The notes under the pieces: generated by a model
The model's input: the letters and a program-made list of their open reading frames with translations, nothing else
Told to the model about the DNA's origin: nothing
Database searches by the model: none
Shown here: piece after piece, positions 33,319 through 42,167 of the stretch
Layout: every line of letters begins with the position of its first letter
Numbering within the stretch: position 1 is the stretch's first letter
NCBI RefSeq assembly: GCF_001556865.1
Contig: NZ_LSJY01000003.1
Location: 20,719-84,718 of the forward strand
Direction of reading: 5' to 3'
Source: Sphingobium sp. CCH11-B1
Lineage (GTDB): Bacteria; Pseudomonadota; Alphaproteobacteria; Sphingomonadales; Sphingomonadaceae
Length of the DNA: 64,000 nt
Position numbers and translations under genes: made by a program

Positions 33319-35496
33319 TTAGAGTTCGCCGCCCATCAGCGCAGGGAAGAAGCCTTCATGCGCGGCGCGCAGGTCGGCCAGCGGCACGCCGGCGACGGCG
33401 TCGCCGCCCACCGTGCCGATCCGCACCGCGCCCGCGACCTGGGCGTCCGGCGCGGTGGTGACGACATAGCGGCCCTGATCCTCGCCAAAGGCGCTTGCAG
33501 GGGTGAAGGCGGTGACGGTTTCCGCGCCGATATTGCCGGCCAGCGCCATTTCGGCGATCGCGACCAGCAGCCCGCCATCGGAAATATCGTGGACGGCGCT
33601 CGCCGTGCCGTTCGCGACGAGCGTGCGGACGAGATCGGCATTGGCGCGCTCGGCCGCCAGATCGACCTTGGGCGCGTCGCCTGCCTCGCGGCCGGCAATC
33701 TCGCGCAGCCAGATCGATTGGCCAAGGTGCGATCCTTCGCCGCCGATCAGCCAGATGGCGTCGCCGGCGGTCTTGAACGCGACCGTCGCCATGACGTCCA
33801 CGTCCGCTAGCAGGCCGATGCCGCCGATCGCAGGCGTCGGCAGGATGGCCGATCCGCCGCCGGTCGCCTTGCTTTCATTATAGAGGCTGACATTGCCCGA
33901 CACGATCGGGAAGTCCAGGGCGCGGCAGGCGTCGCCCATGCCGTCGAGGCATCCGGTGAGTTGCGCCATGATCTCGGGCCGCTGGGGATTGGCGAAGTTC
34001 AGGCAGTTGGTGACGGCGAGCGGGGTCGATCCGACCGCCGACAGGTTGCGATAGCATTCCGCGATGGCCTGTTTGCCGCCTTCATAGGGATCGGCATAGC
34101 AATAACGCGGCGTGCAATCGGTGCTGATCGCGATGCCCTTGCGCGTGCCATGGACGCGCACGACCGCCGCGTCGCCGCCCGGCCGCTGCACCGTGTCCGC
34201 GCCGACCATATGGTCATATTGTTCCCATATCCACCGCCGGCTGGCGATGTCGGGCGAGGCCATGAGGGTCAGCAGGTCCGCGCCCACATTGGCGCTTTGA
34301 GGCAAGTCGCCGAGCGGTTCCACCTTGGCCCAGGCCTTATAGTCTTCGCGCGACAGCGACGGCCGGTCGTAGAGCGGGGCGTCGTCGGCCAGCGGCGCGA
34401 GCGGGATGTCGCACACCGTTTCGCCCCGGTGGACCAGCACCATGCGGCCCGTGTCGGTGACATGGCCGATGACCGCGAAGTCCAGCTCCCACTTGCGGAA
34501 GATCGCCTCGGCAAAGCCTTCCTTGCCGGGCTGCAGCACCATGAGCATGCGCTCCTGGCTTTCCGACAGCATCATTTCATAGGCGGTCATGCCGGTTTCG
34601 CGCTGCGGCACGTCGTCCATGTTGAGCTGGATGCCGACGCCGCCCTTGGACGCCATCTCGACGCTGGAGGAAGTGAGGCCCGCCGCGCCCATATCCTGAA
34701 TGGCGACGATGGCGTCCGACGCCATCAGTTCCAGGCACGCCTCGATCAGCAGCTTTTCGGTGAAGGGGTCGCCCACCTGCACGGTCGGCCGCTTTTCATC
34801 GCTGTCCTCGCCGAAGTCGGCGGACGCCATGGTCGCGCCATGGATACCGTCGCGGCCGGTCTTGGACCCGACATAGACGATCGGATTGCCGACGCCCGAC
34901 GCCGCCGAATAGAAGATCTTGTCCGTGTCCGCGACACCCACGGTCATGGCGTTGACCAGGATGTTGCCGTCATAGGCGGCATGGAAATTCACTTCTCCGC
35001 CCACGGTCGGCACGCCCACGCAATTGCCGTAGCCGCCGATGCCGTGCACCACGCCGCTGATGAGGTGGCGCATCCTGGGATGATCGGGCCGGCCGAAACG
35101 CAGCGCGTTCATGTTGGCGATCGGCCGCGCGCCCATGGTGAAGACGTCGCGCAAGATGCCGCCCACGCCCGTCGCCGCGCCCTGATAGGGCTCGATATAG
35201 CTCGGGTGGTTGTGGCTCTCCATCTTGAAGATGGCGGCCTGACCGTCACCGATATCGACCACGCCCGCATTCTCGCCGGGGCCGCAGATCACCTGCGGGC
35301 CGGTGGTCGGCAGCTTCTTGAGATGGATGCGGCTCGACTTGTAGCTGCAATGTTCCGACCACATGACGGAAAAGATGCCGAGTTCGGTCAGGTTCGGCTC
35401 GCGCCCGAGCGCATGGAGGACGCGATCATATTCTTCCGGGGAAAGGCCATGTTCGGCGACGATTTCCGGGGTGATTTGGGCGGCGGTGCTGGACAT
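33319..35496 (-). CDS. purL: Phosphoribosylformylglycinamidine synthase subunit PurL
   Basis: PurL makes FGAM from FGAR, ATP and ammonia delivered by PurQ in purine synthesis. At 725 residues it is the small form that works with separate PurS and PurQ. Visible segments are [69 protein letters not shown] and [12 protein letters not shown]. The start at 35496 (MSSTAAQ) has AAAGG about 8 bases upstream; a more distal ATG at 35532 adds only basic filler. purQ and purS are not in the window. Confidence 0.97.
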   Translation of the reverse strand: MSSTAAQITPEIVAEHGLSPEEYDRVLHALGREPNLTELGIFSVMWSEHCSYKSSRIHLKKLPTTGPQVICGPGENAGVVDIGDGQAAIFKMESHNHPSYIEPYQGAATGVGGILRDVFTMGARPIANMNALRFGRPDHPRMRHLISGVVHGIGGYGNCVGVPTVGGEVNFHAAYDGNILVNAMTVGVADTDKIFYSAASGVGNPIVYVGSKTGRDGIHGATMASADFGEDSDEKRPTVQVGDPFTEKLLIEACLELMASDAIVAIQDMGAAGLTSSSVEMASKGGVGIQLNMDDVPQRETGMTAYEMMLSESQERMLMVLQPGKEGFAEAIFRKWELDFAVIGHVTDTGRMVLVHRGETVCDIPLAPLADDAPLYDRPSLSREDYKAWAKVEPLGDLPQSANVGADLLTLMASPDIASRRWIWEQYDHMVGADTVQRPGGDAAVVRVHGTRKGIAISTDCTPRYCYADPYEGGKQAIAECYRNLSAVGSTPLAVTNCLNFANPQRPEIMAQLTGCLDGMGDACRALDFPIVSGNVSLYNESKATGGGSAILPTPAIGGIGLLADVDVMATVAFKTAGDAIWLIGGEGSHLGQSIWLREIAGREAGDAPKVDLAAERANADLVRTLVANGTASAVHDISDGGLLVAIAEMALAGNIGAETVTAFTPASAFGEDQGRYVVTTAPDAQVAGAVRIGTVGGDAVAGVPLADLRAAHEGFFPALMGGEL

Positions 35497-35567
35497 GCCC
35501 GCGCCTTTAGCGGCGGCACGGCGGAAGGGCAATGGCGGGCAGGCCCGCGCAAGGGCGCGCGAGGCGC

Positions 35568-35594
35568 AAAAAAAGACCCGCCCGGAGGCGGGTC
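35568..35594 (-). terminator. Rho-independent terminator after the entericidin gene
   Basis: On the minus strand GACCCGCC pairs with GGCGGGTC (8 bp, TCCG loop) and is followed by seven T. It ends the entericidin transcript before purL. Confidence 0.88.
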
Positions 35595-35618
35595 ATGCTA
35601 GGGGGCCGGGAAACAGGG

Positions 35619-35747
35619 TCAGTCGGCGGCGTCTTCCACCGCCTTGCCCGCGCTCTGCACGTCGCGGCCAGCGCCTTCGACGGTGTTGCAGGCGGCGACC
35701 ATCAGCGAACCGGTAAGCAGCAAAGCGGCCAGGATCTTCTTCGTCAT
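35619..35747 (-). CDS. Entericidin A/B-family lipoprotein
   Basis: A 42-residue prolipoprotein starting MTKKILAALLLTGSLMVAAC. The lipobox (V-A-A-C) puts the lipidated Cys at position 20, leaving a mature peptide of 23 residues with the family NTVEGAGRDVQSAGKAVEDAA helix. Entericidins are small envelope lipoproteins linked to stress and stationary phase. GAGGAGG lies 7 bases before the ATG. An EcfG-type motif at 35780-35804 and its own terminator make it a compact, probably stress-controlled unit. Confidence 0.92.
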   Translation of the reverse strand: MTKKILAALLLTGSLMVAACNTVEGAGRDVQSAGKAVEDAAD

Positions 35748-35779
35748 CGAAAACCTCCTCAAAAACGGACGAACGGAAG

Positions 35780-35804
35780 AACCCGCGCCGGCAGCTTCCG
35801 TTCC
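35780..35804 (-). promoter_or_regulatory. Candidate EcfG-type stress promoter for the entericidin gene
   Basis: On the minus strand GGAAC (35804-35800), 17 bases, then GTT (35782-35780), equivalent to GGAAC-N16-GGTT. The start of transcription would lie about 25 bases before the start codon. Confidence 0.5.
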
Positions 35805-35844
35805 GCGACCGAAAAGAATAAAGAATTCAGCTATTTGGAGGGCC

Positions 35845-35895
35845 AAAAAAGTCTGAGCCCGGAACGCGTCGGGGGGGGGAGACGTTCCGGGCTCA
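35845..35895 (-). terminator. Strong terminator upstream of the entericidin gene
   Basis: TGAGCCCGGAACG (35854-35866) and CGTTCCGGGCTCA (35883-35895) are perfect 13-bp complements around a G-rich loop. On the minus strand TTTTTT follows (35850-35845). It would stop transcription coming from the SleB-like gene. Confidence 0.8.
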
Positions 35896-35902
35896 TATTT
35901 TG

Positions 35903-35939
35903 CGGATAGCAAGAGCGGGGGCAAAAGATTTGCTATCCG
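35903..35939. repeat. Inverted repeat CGGATAGCAA / TTGCTATCCG
   Basis: A perfect 10-bp inverted repeat with a 17-base spacer (35903-35912 and 35930-35939), immediately beside the terminator hairpin. The 308 bases between the entericidin and SleB-like genes hold no gene; they hold this element, the terminator, the stress-promoter motif and an AT palindrome (AAAAATGCATTTTT, 35987-36000). Confidence 0.6.
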
Positions 35940-36055
35940 AATTGTAGAACCCGCAAAGCGCCAAAAGGGTTCCGGCGCGCGGCATAAAAAATGCATTTTT
36001 ATTGTCGAATGATTGCAGGCACTTCGCTGGTTATAGCGACGTTCACCGAAGAAAA

Positions 36056-37072
36056 TCAGATCAGGGGCCGGCCGCTGTTGCGATATTCCGGGCGTATGGT
36101 CGATTGGGGCAGGCCGTCCTGCGCGGGCAGAGGGACCGGCGCTGTCCATCCGGCCGGTGCGGACGGCGAAATCGACGGCAGGGACGGAAGCGGCGGCGCG
36201 ACCGCGCCGGCTATCATTTCCCGCGGCATTTCCGGCGGCGCGACCGGGCTTGCCGGCCAGGATGTGCGCGCCGGCCCCGACAGGCTTTCATAGCCCCGAT
36301 AGACGGCATTGAACGCCGCCGCCGACCCGTTGAGGCCGGGATTGCGATAAAAGATGTGCGCACCGATCACCGCCACCGGCCGCAAGCTGGACGACCAGTC
36401 CGGCCGCACCGCCAGCGTGTGATAATGGGTCGCAAGGCCCACCGGCGCATAGACATGGCCGGCCAGCGCATCCTGCGCGATGCGGCGCGCGCGGACCCAG
36501 GCCGACGGCAGGAGAGGGCGCGCCATCGATCCGTCGCAGCTGAAGCTGAACTGGCACCGATAGTCCGCCCGTTCCGATCCCTGATAGACCACGCCGCATA
36601 TGCTGCCCGGCCATAGCGGATTGCGCACACGGTTGAGCACCACCTGCGCCACGGCGCGCTGCCCGTCCTCCGGTTCGTTGCCCGCCTCATAATAGACGGC
36701 CGATGTCAGGCAGTTGAGCGCGCGATAGCGGTCGAGCGCGGTCAATCCCTGAAAGCGGGTGGAGGGCGCGGCATCGACGCTGTCCAGCCCCAGCACATGC
36801 TGCGATCGCAGCGTATCGGCGCCCGGCACGGGATCGAAGGCGCCTTCCGCGAAGAAGAAGGCGGAACCGGGGAAATTGTCGCCCGGCTGTTCCGCAGGGT
36901 CGATCGCCGCCGCCGACGCCTTGCCACCCTGCAGCAGGTCAAGCGGCGCGGCGGTGATGAATCGCGGCGCGACCAGCGCCAGCAGGGCAGCGAGCAGGAT
37001 CAGGCCCCGGCCCGTCCATGTGCCCCGCCAGCCCGCACCGCCCGCTTCCAAAGATCGCCTGCCTTCGCGCAT
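36056..37072 (-). CDS. SleB-like cell wall hydrolase
   Basis: A 338-residue secreted or membrane-anchored protein with an N-terminal hydrophobic segment (GLILLAALLALVAPRFITA). The Hydrolase_2/SleB domain spans about residues 110-230, with the catalytic Glu in SAVYYEAGNEPEDGQRAVAQ, NRVRNPLWPGSICGVVYQG and FSFSCDGS. SleB-type enzymes are lytic transglycosylases or amidases acting on peptidoglycan. The C-terminal 90 residues are Pro/Ala-rich. The start could be ATG 37072 or ATG 37096. Confidence 0.85.
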   Translation of the reverse strand: MREGRRSLEAGGAGWRGTWTGRGLILLAALLALVAPRFITAAPLDLLQGGKASAAAIDPAEQPGDNFPGSAFFFAEGAFDPVPGADTLRSQHVLGLDSVDAAPSTRFQGLTALDRYRALNCLTSAVYYEAGNEPEDGQRAVAQVVLNRVRNPLWPGSICGVVYQGSERADYRCQFSFSCDGSMARPLLPSAWVRARRIAQDALAGHVYAPVGLATHYHTLAVRPDWSSSLRPVAVIGAHIFYRNPGLNGSAAAFNAVYRGYESLSGPARTSWPASPVAPPEMPREMIAGAVAPPLPSLPSISPSAPAGWTAPVPLPAQDGLPQSTIRPEYRNSGRPLI

Positions 37073-37251
37073 GTCGCTCCCGCCACGGCGTCGCATCGCC
37101 GCCTGAAAGCGCGCCCTACATCAGTTCGGCCGGGATTGCCTTACCCCTTTCCTGACTGTGCCGCTGTGGGACGGCCGGGATCGCAAAGGTTAAATGCAGC
37201 CTTTGTCGGTTCCATCATTCGCTTGCTTGGCAAAGGGTGGCGGGGTCCGCT

Positions 37252-38259
37252 ATGCGAAGCGCCATGCTGCTTCACCCTGATAGCCTCTCGCTCATCGGCA
37301 ACACCCCGCTGGTGCGTCTCGCCGGCCCGTCGCGGGAAACCGGCTGCGACATCTACGCCAAATGCGAATTCGCCAATCCCGGCGCCTCGGTCAAGGATCG
37401 GGCTGCGCTGTTCATCGTCAACGACGCCGAGGAAAAGGGGCTGCTCAAGCCCGGCGGGACGATCGTCGAGGGGACGGCAGGCAATACCGGCATCGGCCTG
37501 GCCCTCGTCGCCAATGCCAAGGGCTATCGCACGATCATCGTCATGCCCGAAACGCAGAGCCGGGAGAAGATGGATACGCTGCGGGCGCTGGGCGCGGAAC
37601 TGGTCACGGTGCCGGCCGCCGCCTATTCCAACCCCGGCCATTTCGTCCACACCAGCCGCCGCATCGCGGAAGAGACGGAAAATGCCGTCTGGGCCAACCA
37701 GTTCGACAATATCGCCAATCGCAAGGCGCATATCGTCGGCACGGCCGAGGAGATATGGACGCAGATGGAGGGCCGGGTCGACGGCTTCACCTGCGCGGCG
37801 GGCACCGGCGGCACGATCGCGGGCGTCGGCCTTGGCCTCAAGGCGAAGGACGAAGGCATCACCATCGCGCTCAGCGATCCGCACGGCGCGGCGCTCTTCA
37901 ACTATTATGCGCATGGCGAGTTGAAGGCGGAAGGCAGTTCGGTCGCCGAAGGCATCGGGCAGGGGCGGATTACCGCCAATCTGGAAGGCGCGCCCATCGA
38001 CACGCAGTTCCGCATCGCCGACGAGGAGGGGCTGCACTGGGTCAGTCGCCTGCTGAGCGAGGAAGGGCTGTGCCTGGGCCTTTCGTCCGGCATCAACGTC
38101 GCGGGCGCGGTCGCGCTGGCGAAGCAGCTCGGCCCCGGCAAGCGGATCGCCACGATCCTGTGCGACACCGGCTTTCGCTACCTCTCCACGCTCTACAACC
38201 GGCAGTGGCTGGAATCTAAGGGCTTGACCGTCTTCCCCTGGCTCGCGCAAAATGGCTGA
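37252..38259 (+). CDS. cysK: Cysteine synthase A
   Basis: A fold-type II PLP enzyme that makes cysteine from O-acetylserine and sulfide. The 335-residue protein has SLIGNTPLVRL, the PLP lysine in NPGASVKDRAA (K48 from this start), GTAGNTGIGLALVA, the phosphate loop GTGGTIAGVG and the C-terminal LSSGINVAGA. Cystathionine beta-synthase-like relatives share these motifs, but there is no CBS domain. The start may be ATG 37252 or ATG 37264. Confidence 0.88.
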   Translation: MRSAMLLHPDSLSLIGNTPLVRLAGPSRETGCDIYAKCEFANPGASVKDRAALFIVNDAEEKGLLKPGGTIVEGTAGNTGIGLALVANAKGYRTIIVMPETQSREKMDTLRALGAELVTVPAAAYSNPGHFVHTSRRIAEETENAVWANQFDNIANRKAHIVGTAEEIWTQMEGRVDGFTCAAGTGGTIAGVGLGLKAKDEGITIALSDPHGAALFNYYAHGELKAEGSSVAEGIGQGRITANLEGAPIDTQFRIADEEGLHWVSRLLSEEGLCLGLSSGINVAGAVALAKQLGPGKRIATILCDTGFRYLSTLYNRQWLESKGLTVFPWLAQNG

Positions 38260-38300
38260 TTGCCGGTATGGTTCGCGGCTGAGAGGGAAGACAGGGTTGC

Positions 38301-38606
38301 ATGGCTGAAACACCCCGCCGTCAGGAAGGGTTGCAGCGCGTCCAGATCGGCCTCACCGGGCTGGCGGGCGTCGTGCTGCTCGTGGGCCTGGCGAACATCG
38401 TGATCGAAAAGGCGCGGCTGGACGACGCCGCCTCGCCGCCGCCGGTCGTGCCGACGCTGACCCAGAATGCCGTCTCGCCTAAGGAGCCGCTTGCGGAACT
38501 GGGCGTTCAGCCCGCGCCCGAGCAGGCGCCGATCGTGCCTGACCTGCAGCCCGATCCCAATATTCGCAAGCCTATGGATAGCGATCCCGCGCAGCAGCAG
38601 AACTGA
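38301..38606 (+). CDS. Single-span membrane protein, uncharacterised (101 aa)
   Basis: The protein has a short basic N-terminus and one transmembrane helix at about residues 17-34 (LTGLAGVVLLVGLANIVI). A Pro-rich tail of about 60 residues follows, probably in the periplasm, ending DSDPAQQQN. No family is recognised. It lies 41 bases after cysK and 30 bases before the next membrane-protein gene, with which it is probably co-transcribed. Confidence 0.65.
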   Translation: MAETPRRQEGLQRVQIGLTGLAGVVLLVGLANIVIEKARLDDAASPPPVVPTLTQNAVSPKEPLAELGVQPAPEQAPIVPDLQPDPNIRKPMDSDPAQQQN

Positions 38607-38636
38607 CGCGATGAGACCGGAGCCGGAGCGCCGCCG

Positions 38637-39872
38637 GTGAAGGCGGCCTGCATGCGATTCCTCCGGCTCTGGCTGCCCTCGCTGCTCCTCTTCCTCGCCG
38701 GATTGCATCGGGCATGGCTGACGGGGCAGGCCGATCCTTTCGACTGGTCTGTCCCGACCGCCCTTGTGCTGGTGGTGACTGGCCTGCTCGCGGCGCGGCG
38801 CGGATGGGCCATGCTCGTCTGGACGGCGCTGGGCAGCGCGGGGACGGTGCTGCTGTTTTGCGCACGCGCCTCTGCCCGCCCGCCGGAGTTGCACGATGCA
38901 GCGGCGTTGCTGGCCATTGGCCTGCTGTCGGTTCTGGGCGGCGCATTTCTGCGTCGCGCGCCAGGGACGGCGGGTCGGGCCGGGCACCTCAAGGCCATGC
39001 CGTCAGGCGTCCTGATGCTGGGGATCGCCGCGCTGCTGCTCTGGCGCGGTCCGGCCCAGCCGCTGCGCCCCGTGGCAGAGCGGCCCGCACTTGCCGTCAT
39101 CACGGCGCTTCCGCTGTTCTGGGAGGAGATGGGACGAGGCGGTCCGCGCGATGCGCCGATCGTCACGATCCTGCGGACGCGCTTCACGCTGGTGCCGCTG
39201 GACGATCCGCAGCAGCTTGTGCAAACGAACGCGCGCCGCCTGCTGCTTGCCCAGCCGCGCGCGATGACCGCCGCGCAGATGGTGGCGCTGGATGCCTGGG
39301 TCCGCGACGGAGGAATCGCGCTGGTGCTGGCCGATCCGCTGCTACGCTGGCCGGGCGGGCTGCCGCTGGGCGACCGCCGCCGCGCGCCGCCGGTCAGCCT
39401 GCTGGGGACGGCGCTGTCGCATTGGGGATTCGATCGCGGCGGACATTTCCAATCGTCGGAAATCCGCCATTTCATGCCCGATGGCGCGCTTGTGACCATA
39501 GCGGGGGCGGAGCTGCGCGGCCGCGCCCTGATGGTCGAACGTCGGGTGGGGAGAGGGACCGTCCGTCTGGTCGGGGACGCCGATCTGCTGGATGACCGGC
39601 TGTGGCTGGCCGAGCCTGCACGGCCGCTCGACCCGCGCCTTTGGAGCGCGGACACGCCCGCGCAACTGGTGCGCTGGCTGGGCGGGGACATGCCGTCCGA
39701 GCGCCGCTGGATGCATACGCCGGCCGATGTGGTCGCCGCGCTGCGCTGGGTCGTTGGCGTCGGGATTTTCTGGGCGATGCTGGGAACGGTGCTGCCTGGC
39801 CGGGTGGAACCGGGTATGCGGCTGGGAACAAAAAGGGAAAACAAGCCGCTGAAATCAGGAGAAAACGACTGA
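38637..39872 (+). CDS. Membrane protein with GldG/DUF4350-like domain, uncharacterised
   Basis: A 411-residue protein with several N-terminal hydrophobic spans (to about residue 140). A soluble region at about 150-340 reads like the GATase-like fold of GldG/DUF4350 proteins (ALAVITALPLFWEE, LLLAQPRAMTAAQMVALDAW, VRDGGIALVLADP, GRGTVRLVGDADLLDD), and one more span lies near the C-terminus. The family assignment is by pattern and uncertain. GTG 38637 with GGAG upstream is taken as the start; ATG 38652 is possible. It is the last gene before the dcw cluster. Confidence 0.65.
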   Translation: MKAACMRFLRLWLPSLLLFLAGLHRAWLTGQADPFDWSVPTALVLVVTGLLAARRGWAMLVWTALGSAGTVLLFCARASARPPELHDAAALLAIGLLSVLGGAFLRRAPGTAGRAGHLKAMPSGVLMLGIAALLLWRGPAQPLRPVAERPALAVITALPLFWEEMGRGGPRDAPIVTILRTRFTLVPLDDPQQLVQTNARRLLLAQPRAMTAAQMVALDAWVRDGGIALVLADPLLRWPGGLPLGDRRRAPPVSLLGTALSHWGFDRGGHFQSSEIRHFMPDGALVTIAGAELRGRALMVERRVGRGTVRLVGDADLLDDRLWLAEPARPLDPRLWSADTPAQLVRWLGGDMPSERRWMHTPADVVAALRWVVGVGIFWAMLGTVLPGRVEPGMRLGTKRENKPLKSGEND

Positions 39873-39917
39873 TCCCATTTTTCACCGGCTTTTCCCATCC
39901 TCTCCCAAAAAATCCCT
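39873..39917 (-). promoter_or_regulatory. MraZ operator (10-bp-phased TGGGA repeats)
   Basis: On the minus strand AGGGA (39917-39913), TGGGA (39907-39903), TGGGA (39897-39893) and TGGGA (39877-39873) all fall on the same 10-base phase; the fifth slot (39887-39883) is CGGTG. MraZ is known to bind direct TGGGN repeats separated by 5 bases upstream of its own gene. The 182-base gap before mraZ should also hold the dcw promoter. Confidence 0.6.
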
Positions 39918-40054
39918 TCACAGCCACCCCGATGCTTGGTACACAAACCGCATTGGGGTTCTAAGGCGTTGATCAGTTCCGTGGCGTGGGCTCGCACAGG
40001 CGATTCCGGCGGCGGGAAGTCTTTGCCCCAAGGAAATAAGGGGCCTGTTCCAGC

Positions 40055-40552
40055 GTGTCGGACGTCATTCTCTATTCGGGCAACGCGTTCAGCGTCGCGG
40101 ACGGCAAGGGCCGTTTCGTGCTGCCCCTGGAGATGCGCAAGCTGGTCGCCCAGGCAAGCGGCGGCCAGAACCGCCTCTGCCTGTCGATCCATATGGACAA
40201 TGGCTGCGCCACCGGCTTTGGCCTGTCGCACAAGCAATATCTGTTCGACGAGGTCGAGAAGCTGGAGCGTCAGGCCTATGATGCCGGGCGCGATTTCAAC
40301 GCCGATCTGGAGCGCGAGAACCGCCTCGGCACGATCGAGGATGTCAATTTCGACGATGGCGGCCGTTTCTTCCTGCACCCCGATATCAAGGAAGAGGCCG
40401 GAATCGACGACGCGATATTTTTCTATGGCGTCGGTCGCTATTTCCAGATCTGGAAGCCCGAGGCGCTGGTCGCAAGTCCCGACCGACCCGCGCTGATTCG
40501 CAACAAGGTGAAGCGCTGGATCGAAGCGCGTGCTGCAGGGGCGACGAAGTGA
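40055..40552 (+). CDS. mraZ: Transcriptional regulator MraZ
   Basis: MraZ is an AbrB-like DNA-binding repressor that controls the dcw cluster. The 165-residue protein has two SpoVT/AbrB-type domains: the first around [20 protein letters not shown], the second around [26 protein letters not shown]. It then has a C-terminal extension beyond the usual length of about 145. The start is GTG 40055. It overlaps rsmH by 4 bases (GTGA). Phased TGGGA repeats upstream are the likely operator. Confidence 0.92.
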   Translation: MSDVILYSGNAFSVADGKGRFVLPLEMRKLVAQASGGQNRLCLSIHMDNGCATGFGLSHKQYLFDEVEKLERQAYDAGRDFNADLERENRLGTIEDVNFDDGGRFFLHPDIKEEAGIDDAIFFYGVGRYFQIWKPEALVASPDRPALIRNKVKRWIEARAAGATK

Positions 40553-41520
40553 GCGCGCCCGCTTCCGCTGCCCCTGCGCCCCATGTCTCCGTCCTGCTCG
40601 ATGAAGTCCTCGCCGCCCTCGCCATCGCCCCGGGCGAGGTGCATGTCGACGGCACATTCGGCGCGGGCGGCTATGCCAGCGCCATGGCCCGCGCCGGCGC
40701 GCGCGTCTTCGCTTTCGATCGCGACCCCGATGCGATCCGCGAAGGGCAGGCAGTGGCGGATGCCCATGGCATCACGCTCATCCCCGGCGAATTTTCGCGG
40801 ATGGACACGCTGCTGGCGGAGCGCGGCGTCGGCCAGGTGTCGGGCGTCACGCTCGACATCGGCGTGTCCTCCATGCAGCTCGACCGGGCGGAGCGCGGCT
40901 TTTCCTTCCAGTCGGACGGCCCGCTCGACATGACGATGGCGCAGGACGGCATGAACGCCGCCGATTTCCTCAACACCGCCCCGGAAGAGGAGATCGCCGA
41001 CGTCATCTATCGCTATGGCGAAGAGCCGCGATCGCGCCGGGTTGCCCGCGCGATCGTCGATGCGCGCCCGCTGGAGCGGACCGGCCAGCTCGCCGCCGTC
41101 GTGCGTCGCGCCCTTGGGCATAAGCCGCATGACAAGAAGGATCCCGCGACTCGCACCTTCCAGGCGATCCGCATCCATGTGAACCGCGAACTGGAGGAAC
41201 TGGAGCGCGGGCTGGAAGCGGCCGAGGCGTTGCTGGAAGAAGGCGGCCGGCTGGCGGTCGTGACCTTCCACAGCCTGGAAGACCGCATCGTCAAGCAGTT
41301 CCTGCGCAACCGCAGCGGCGGGGAAGGGGCGGGATCGCGCCACATGCCCCAACGTGCCGACGGTCCGCCGCCCACCTTCGCCAGGCCTGCCAAGGCGGTA
41401 CGCCCCGGCGAGGCCGAGCTGGCGCGCAACCCCCGCGCCCGTTCCGCCACGCTGCGTAGCGCCGTCCGCACCGCTGCACCCGCCCCGTCGTCCTCCTCCG
41501 CCCGGAGTGCCCGCGCATGA
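40549..41520 (+). CDS. rsmH: 16S rRNA (cytosine(1402)-N(4))-methyltransferase
   Basis: RsmH N4-methylates C1402 of 16S rRNA in the decoding centre. The 323 residues contain [13 protein letters not shown], the SAM motif [53 protein letters not shown] and [19 protein letters not shown] start overlaps mraZ by 4 bases and its stop overlaps ftsL by 4, the standard dcw arrangement. Confidence 0.96.
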   Translation: MSAPASAAPAPHVSVLLDEVLAALAIAPGEVHVDGTFGAGGYASAMARAGARVFAFDRDPDAIREGQAVADAHGITLIPGEFSRMDTLLAERGVGQVSGVTLDIGVSSMQLDRAERGFSFQSDGPLDMTMAQDGMNAADFLNTAPEEEIADVIYRYGEEPRSRRVARAIVDARPLERTGQLAAVVRRALGHKPHDKKDPATRTFQAIRIHVNRELEELERGLEAAEALLEEGGRLAVVTFHSLEDRIVKQFLRNRSGGEGAGSRHMPQRADGPPPTFARPAKAVRPGEAELARNPRARSATLRSAVRTAAPAPSSSSARSARA

Positions 41521-42167
41521 TCGCCGTCAAGAGGTTGCAGAGCCTGATCTGGGTGATCCTGGTCGCGCTGGGGGCGCTCGGGGCCTATATGGTGTCGCTG
41601 AAGGTCGCGACCGAGCGCAACGAGCTTATGAAGGTGCGCGCGCAGATCGCCCGGGCGAAGGCCGACATCCGATACCTGGAAACGGAATTCAGCGCCCGCG
41701 CCTCCATGCGGCAGCTGGAAAGCTGGAACCAGCACGACTTCCTCTATGCGACTCCGACCGCGCAGCAATATCTGGGCGGGGAACAGGCGCTGGCCCATCT
41801 GGACGGGGTCCAGCCCAACGGCCCCGATTATGTCGCCCCGCCGGTCATGGTCGCAATGGTGCAGACCCCGGCCGACCTGCCCGCCGCCACGCAGAAGGCG
41901 CCGGAAAGCCCGGCCGCCGCCCAGATCCGCAGCGACATCGCCGTGATCCGCGAAGCCCATGCCGCCGACAATGTCGACAAGCTGCCCCGGCCCGCCCGGT
42001 CCACCCCGGCCAATCAGGCCAAGGCTGACGCCGACCTGTCGCGACCCAATCCGATCGCGCGCAAGGCGGAGCGGATGGCGATGCTCGACGCCAAGCTGCT
42101 GGACGACAGCACTCTGGGGGACCTGACCGCGAAGGCGGCTCGCGAAAAGCGCAAGGAGGCGCGCTGA
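41517..42167 (+). CDS. ftsL: FtsL-like cell division protein
   Basis: The position between rsmH and ftsI and the topology point to FtsL, the divisome linker that works with FtsB and FtsQ. It has a short cytoplasmic N-terminus, one transmembrane helix at about residues 10-27, then a coiled-coil segment ([26 protein letters not shown]). At 216 residues it is about twice the usual length because of a Pro/Ala-rich C-terminal extension after residue 110. FtsL proteins diverge greatly in sequence, so context carries most of the weight. It overlaps both neighbours. Confidence 0.8.
   Translation: MIAVKRLQSLIWVILVALGALGAYMVSLKVATERNELMKVRAQIARAKADIRYLETEFSARASMRQLESWNQHDFLYATPTAQQYLGGEQALAHLDGVQPNGPDYVAPPVMVAMVQTPADLPAATQKAPESPAAAQIRSDIAVIREAHAADNVDKLPRPARSTPANQAKADADLSRPNPIARKAERMAMLDAKLLDDSTLGDLTAKAAREKRKEAR

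Noticed and set aside
33961..35601. A 546-codon plus-strand frame opposite purL
   Set aside because: Antisense to an unmistakable purine enzyme and without motifs.
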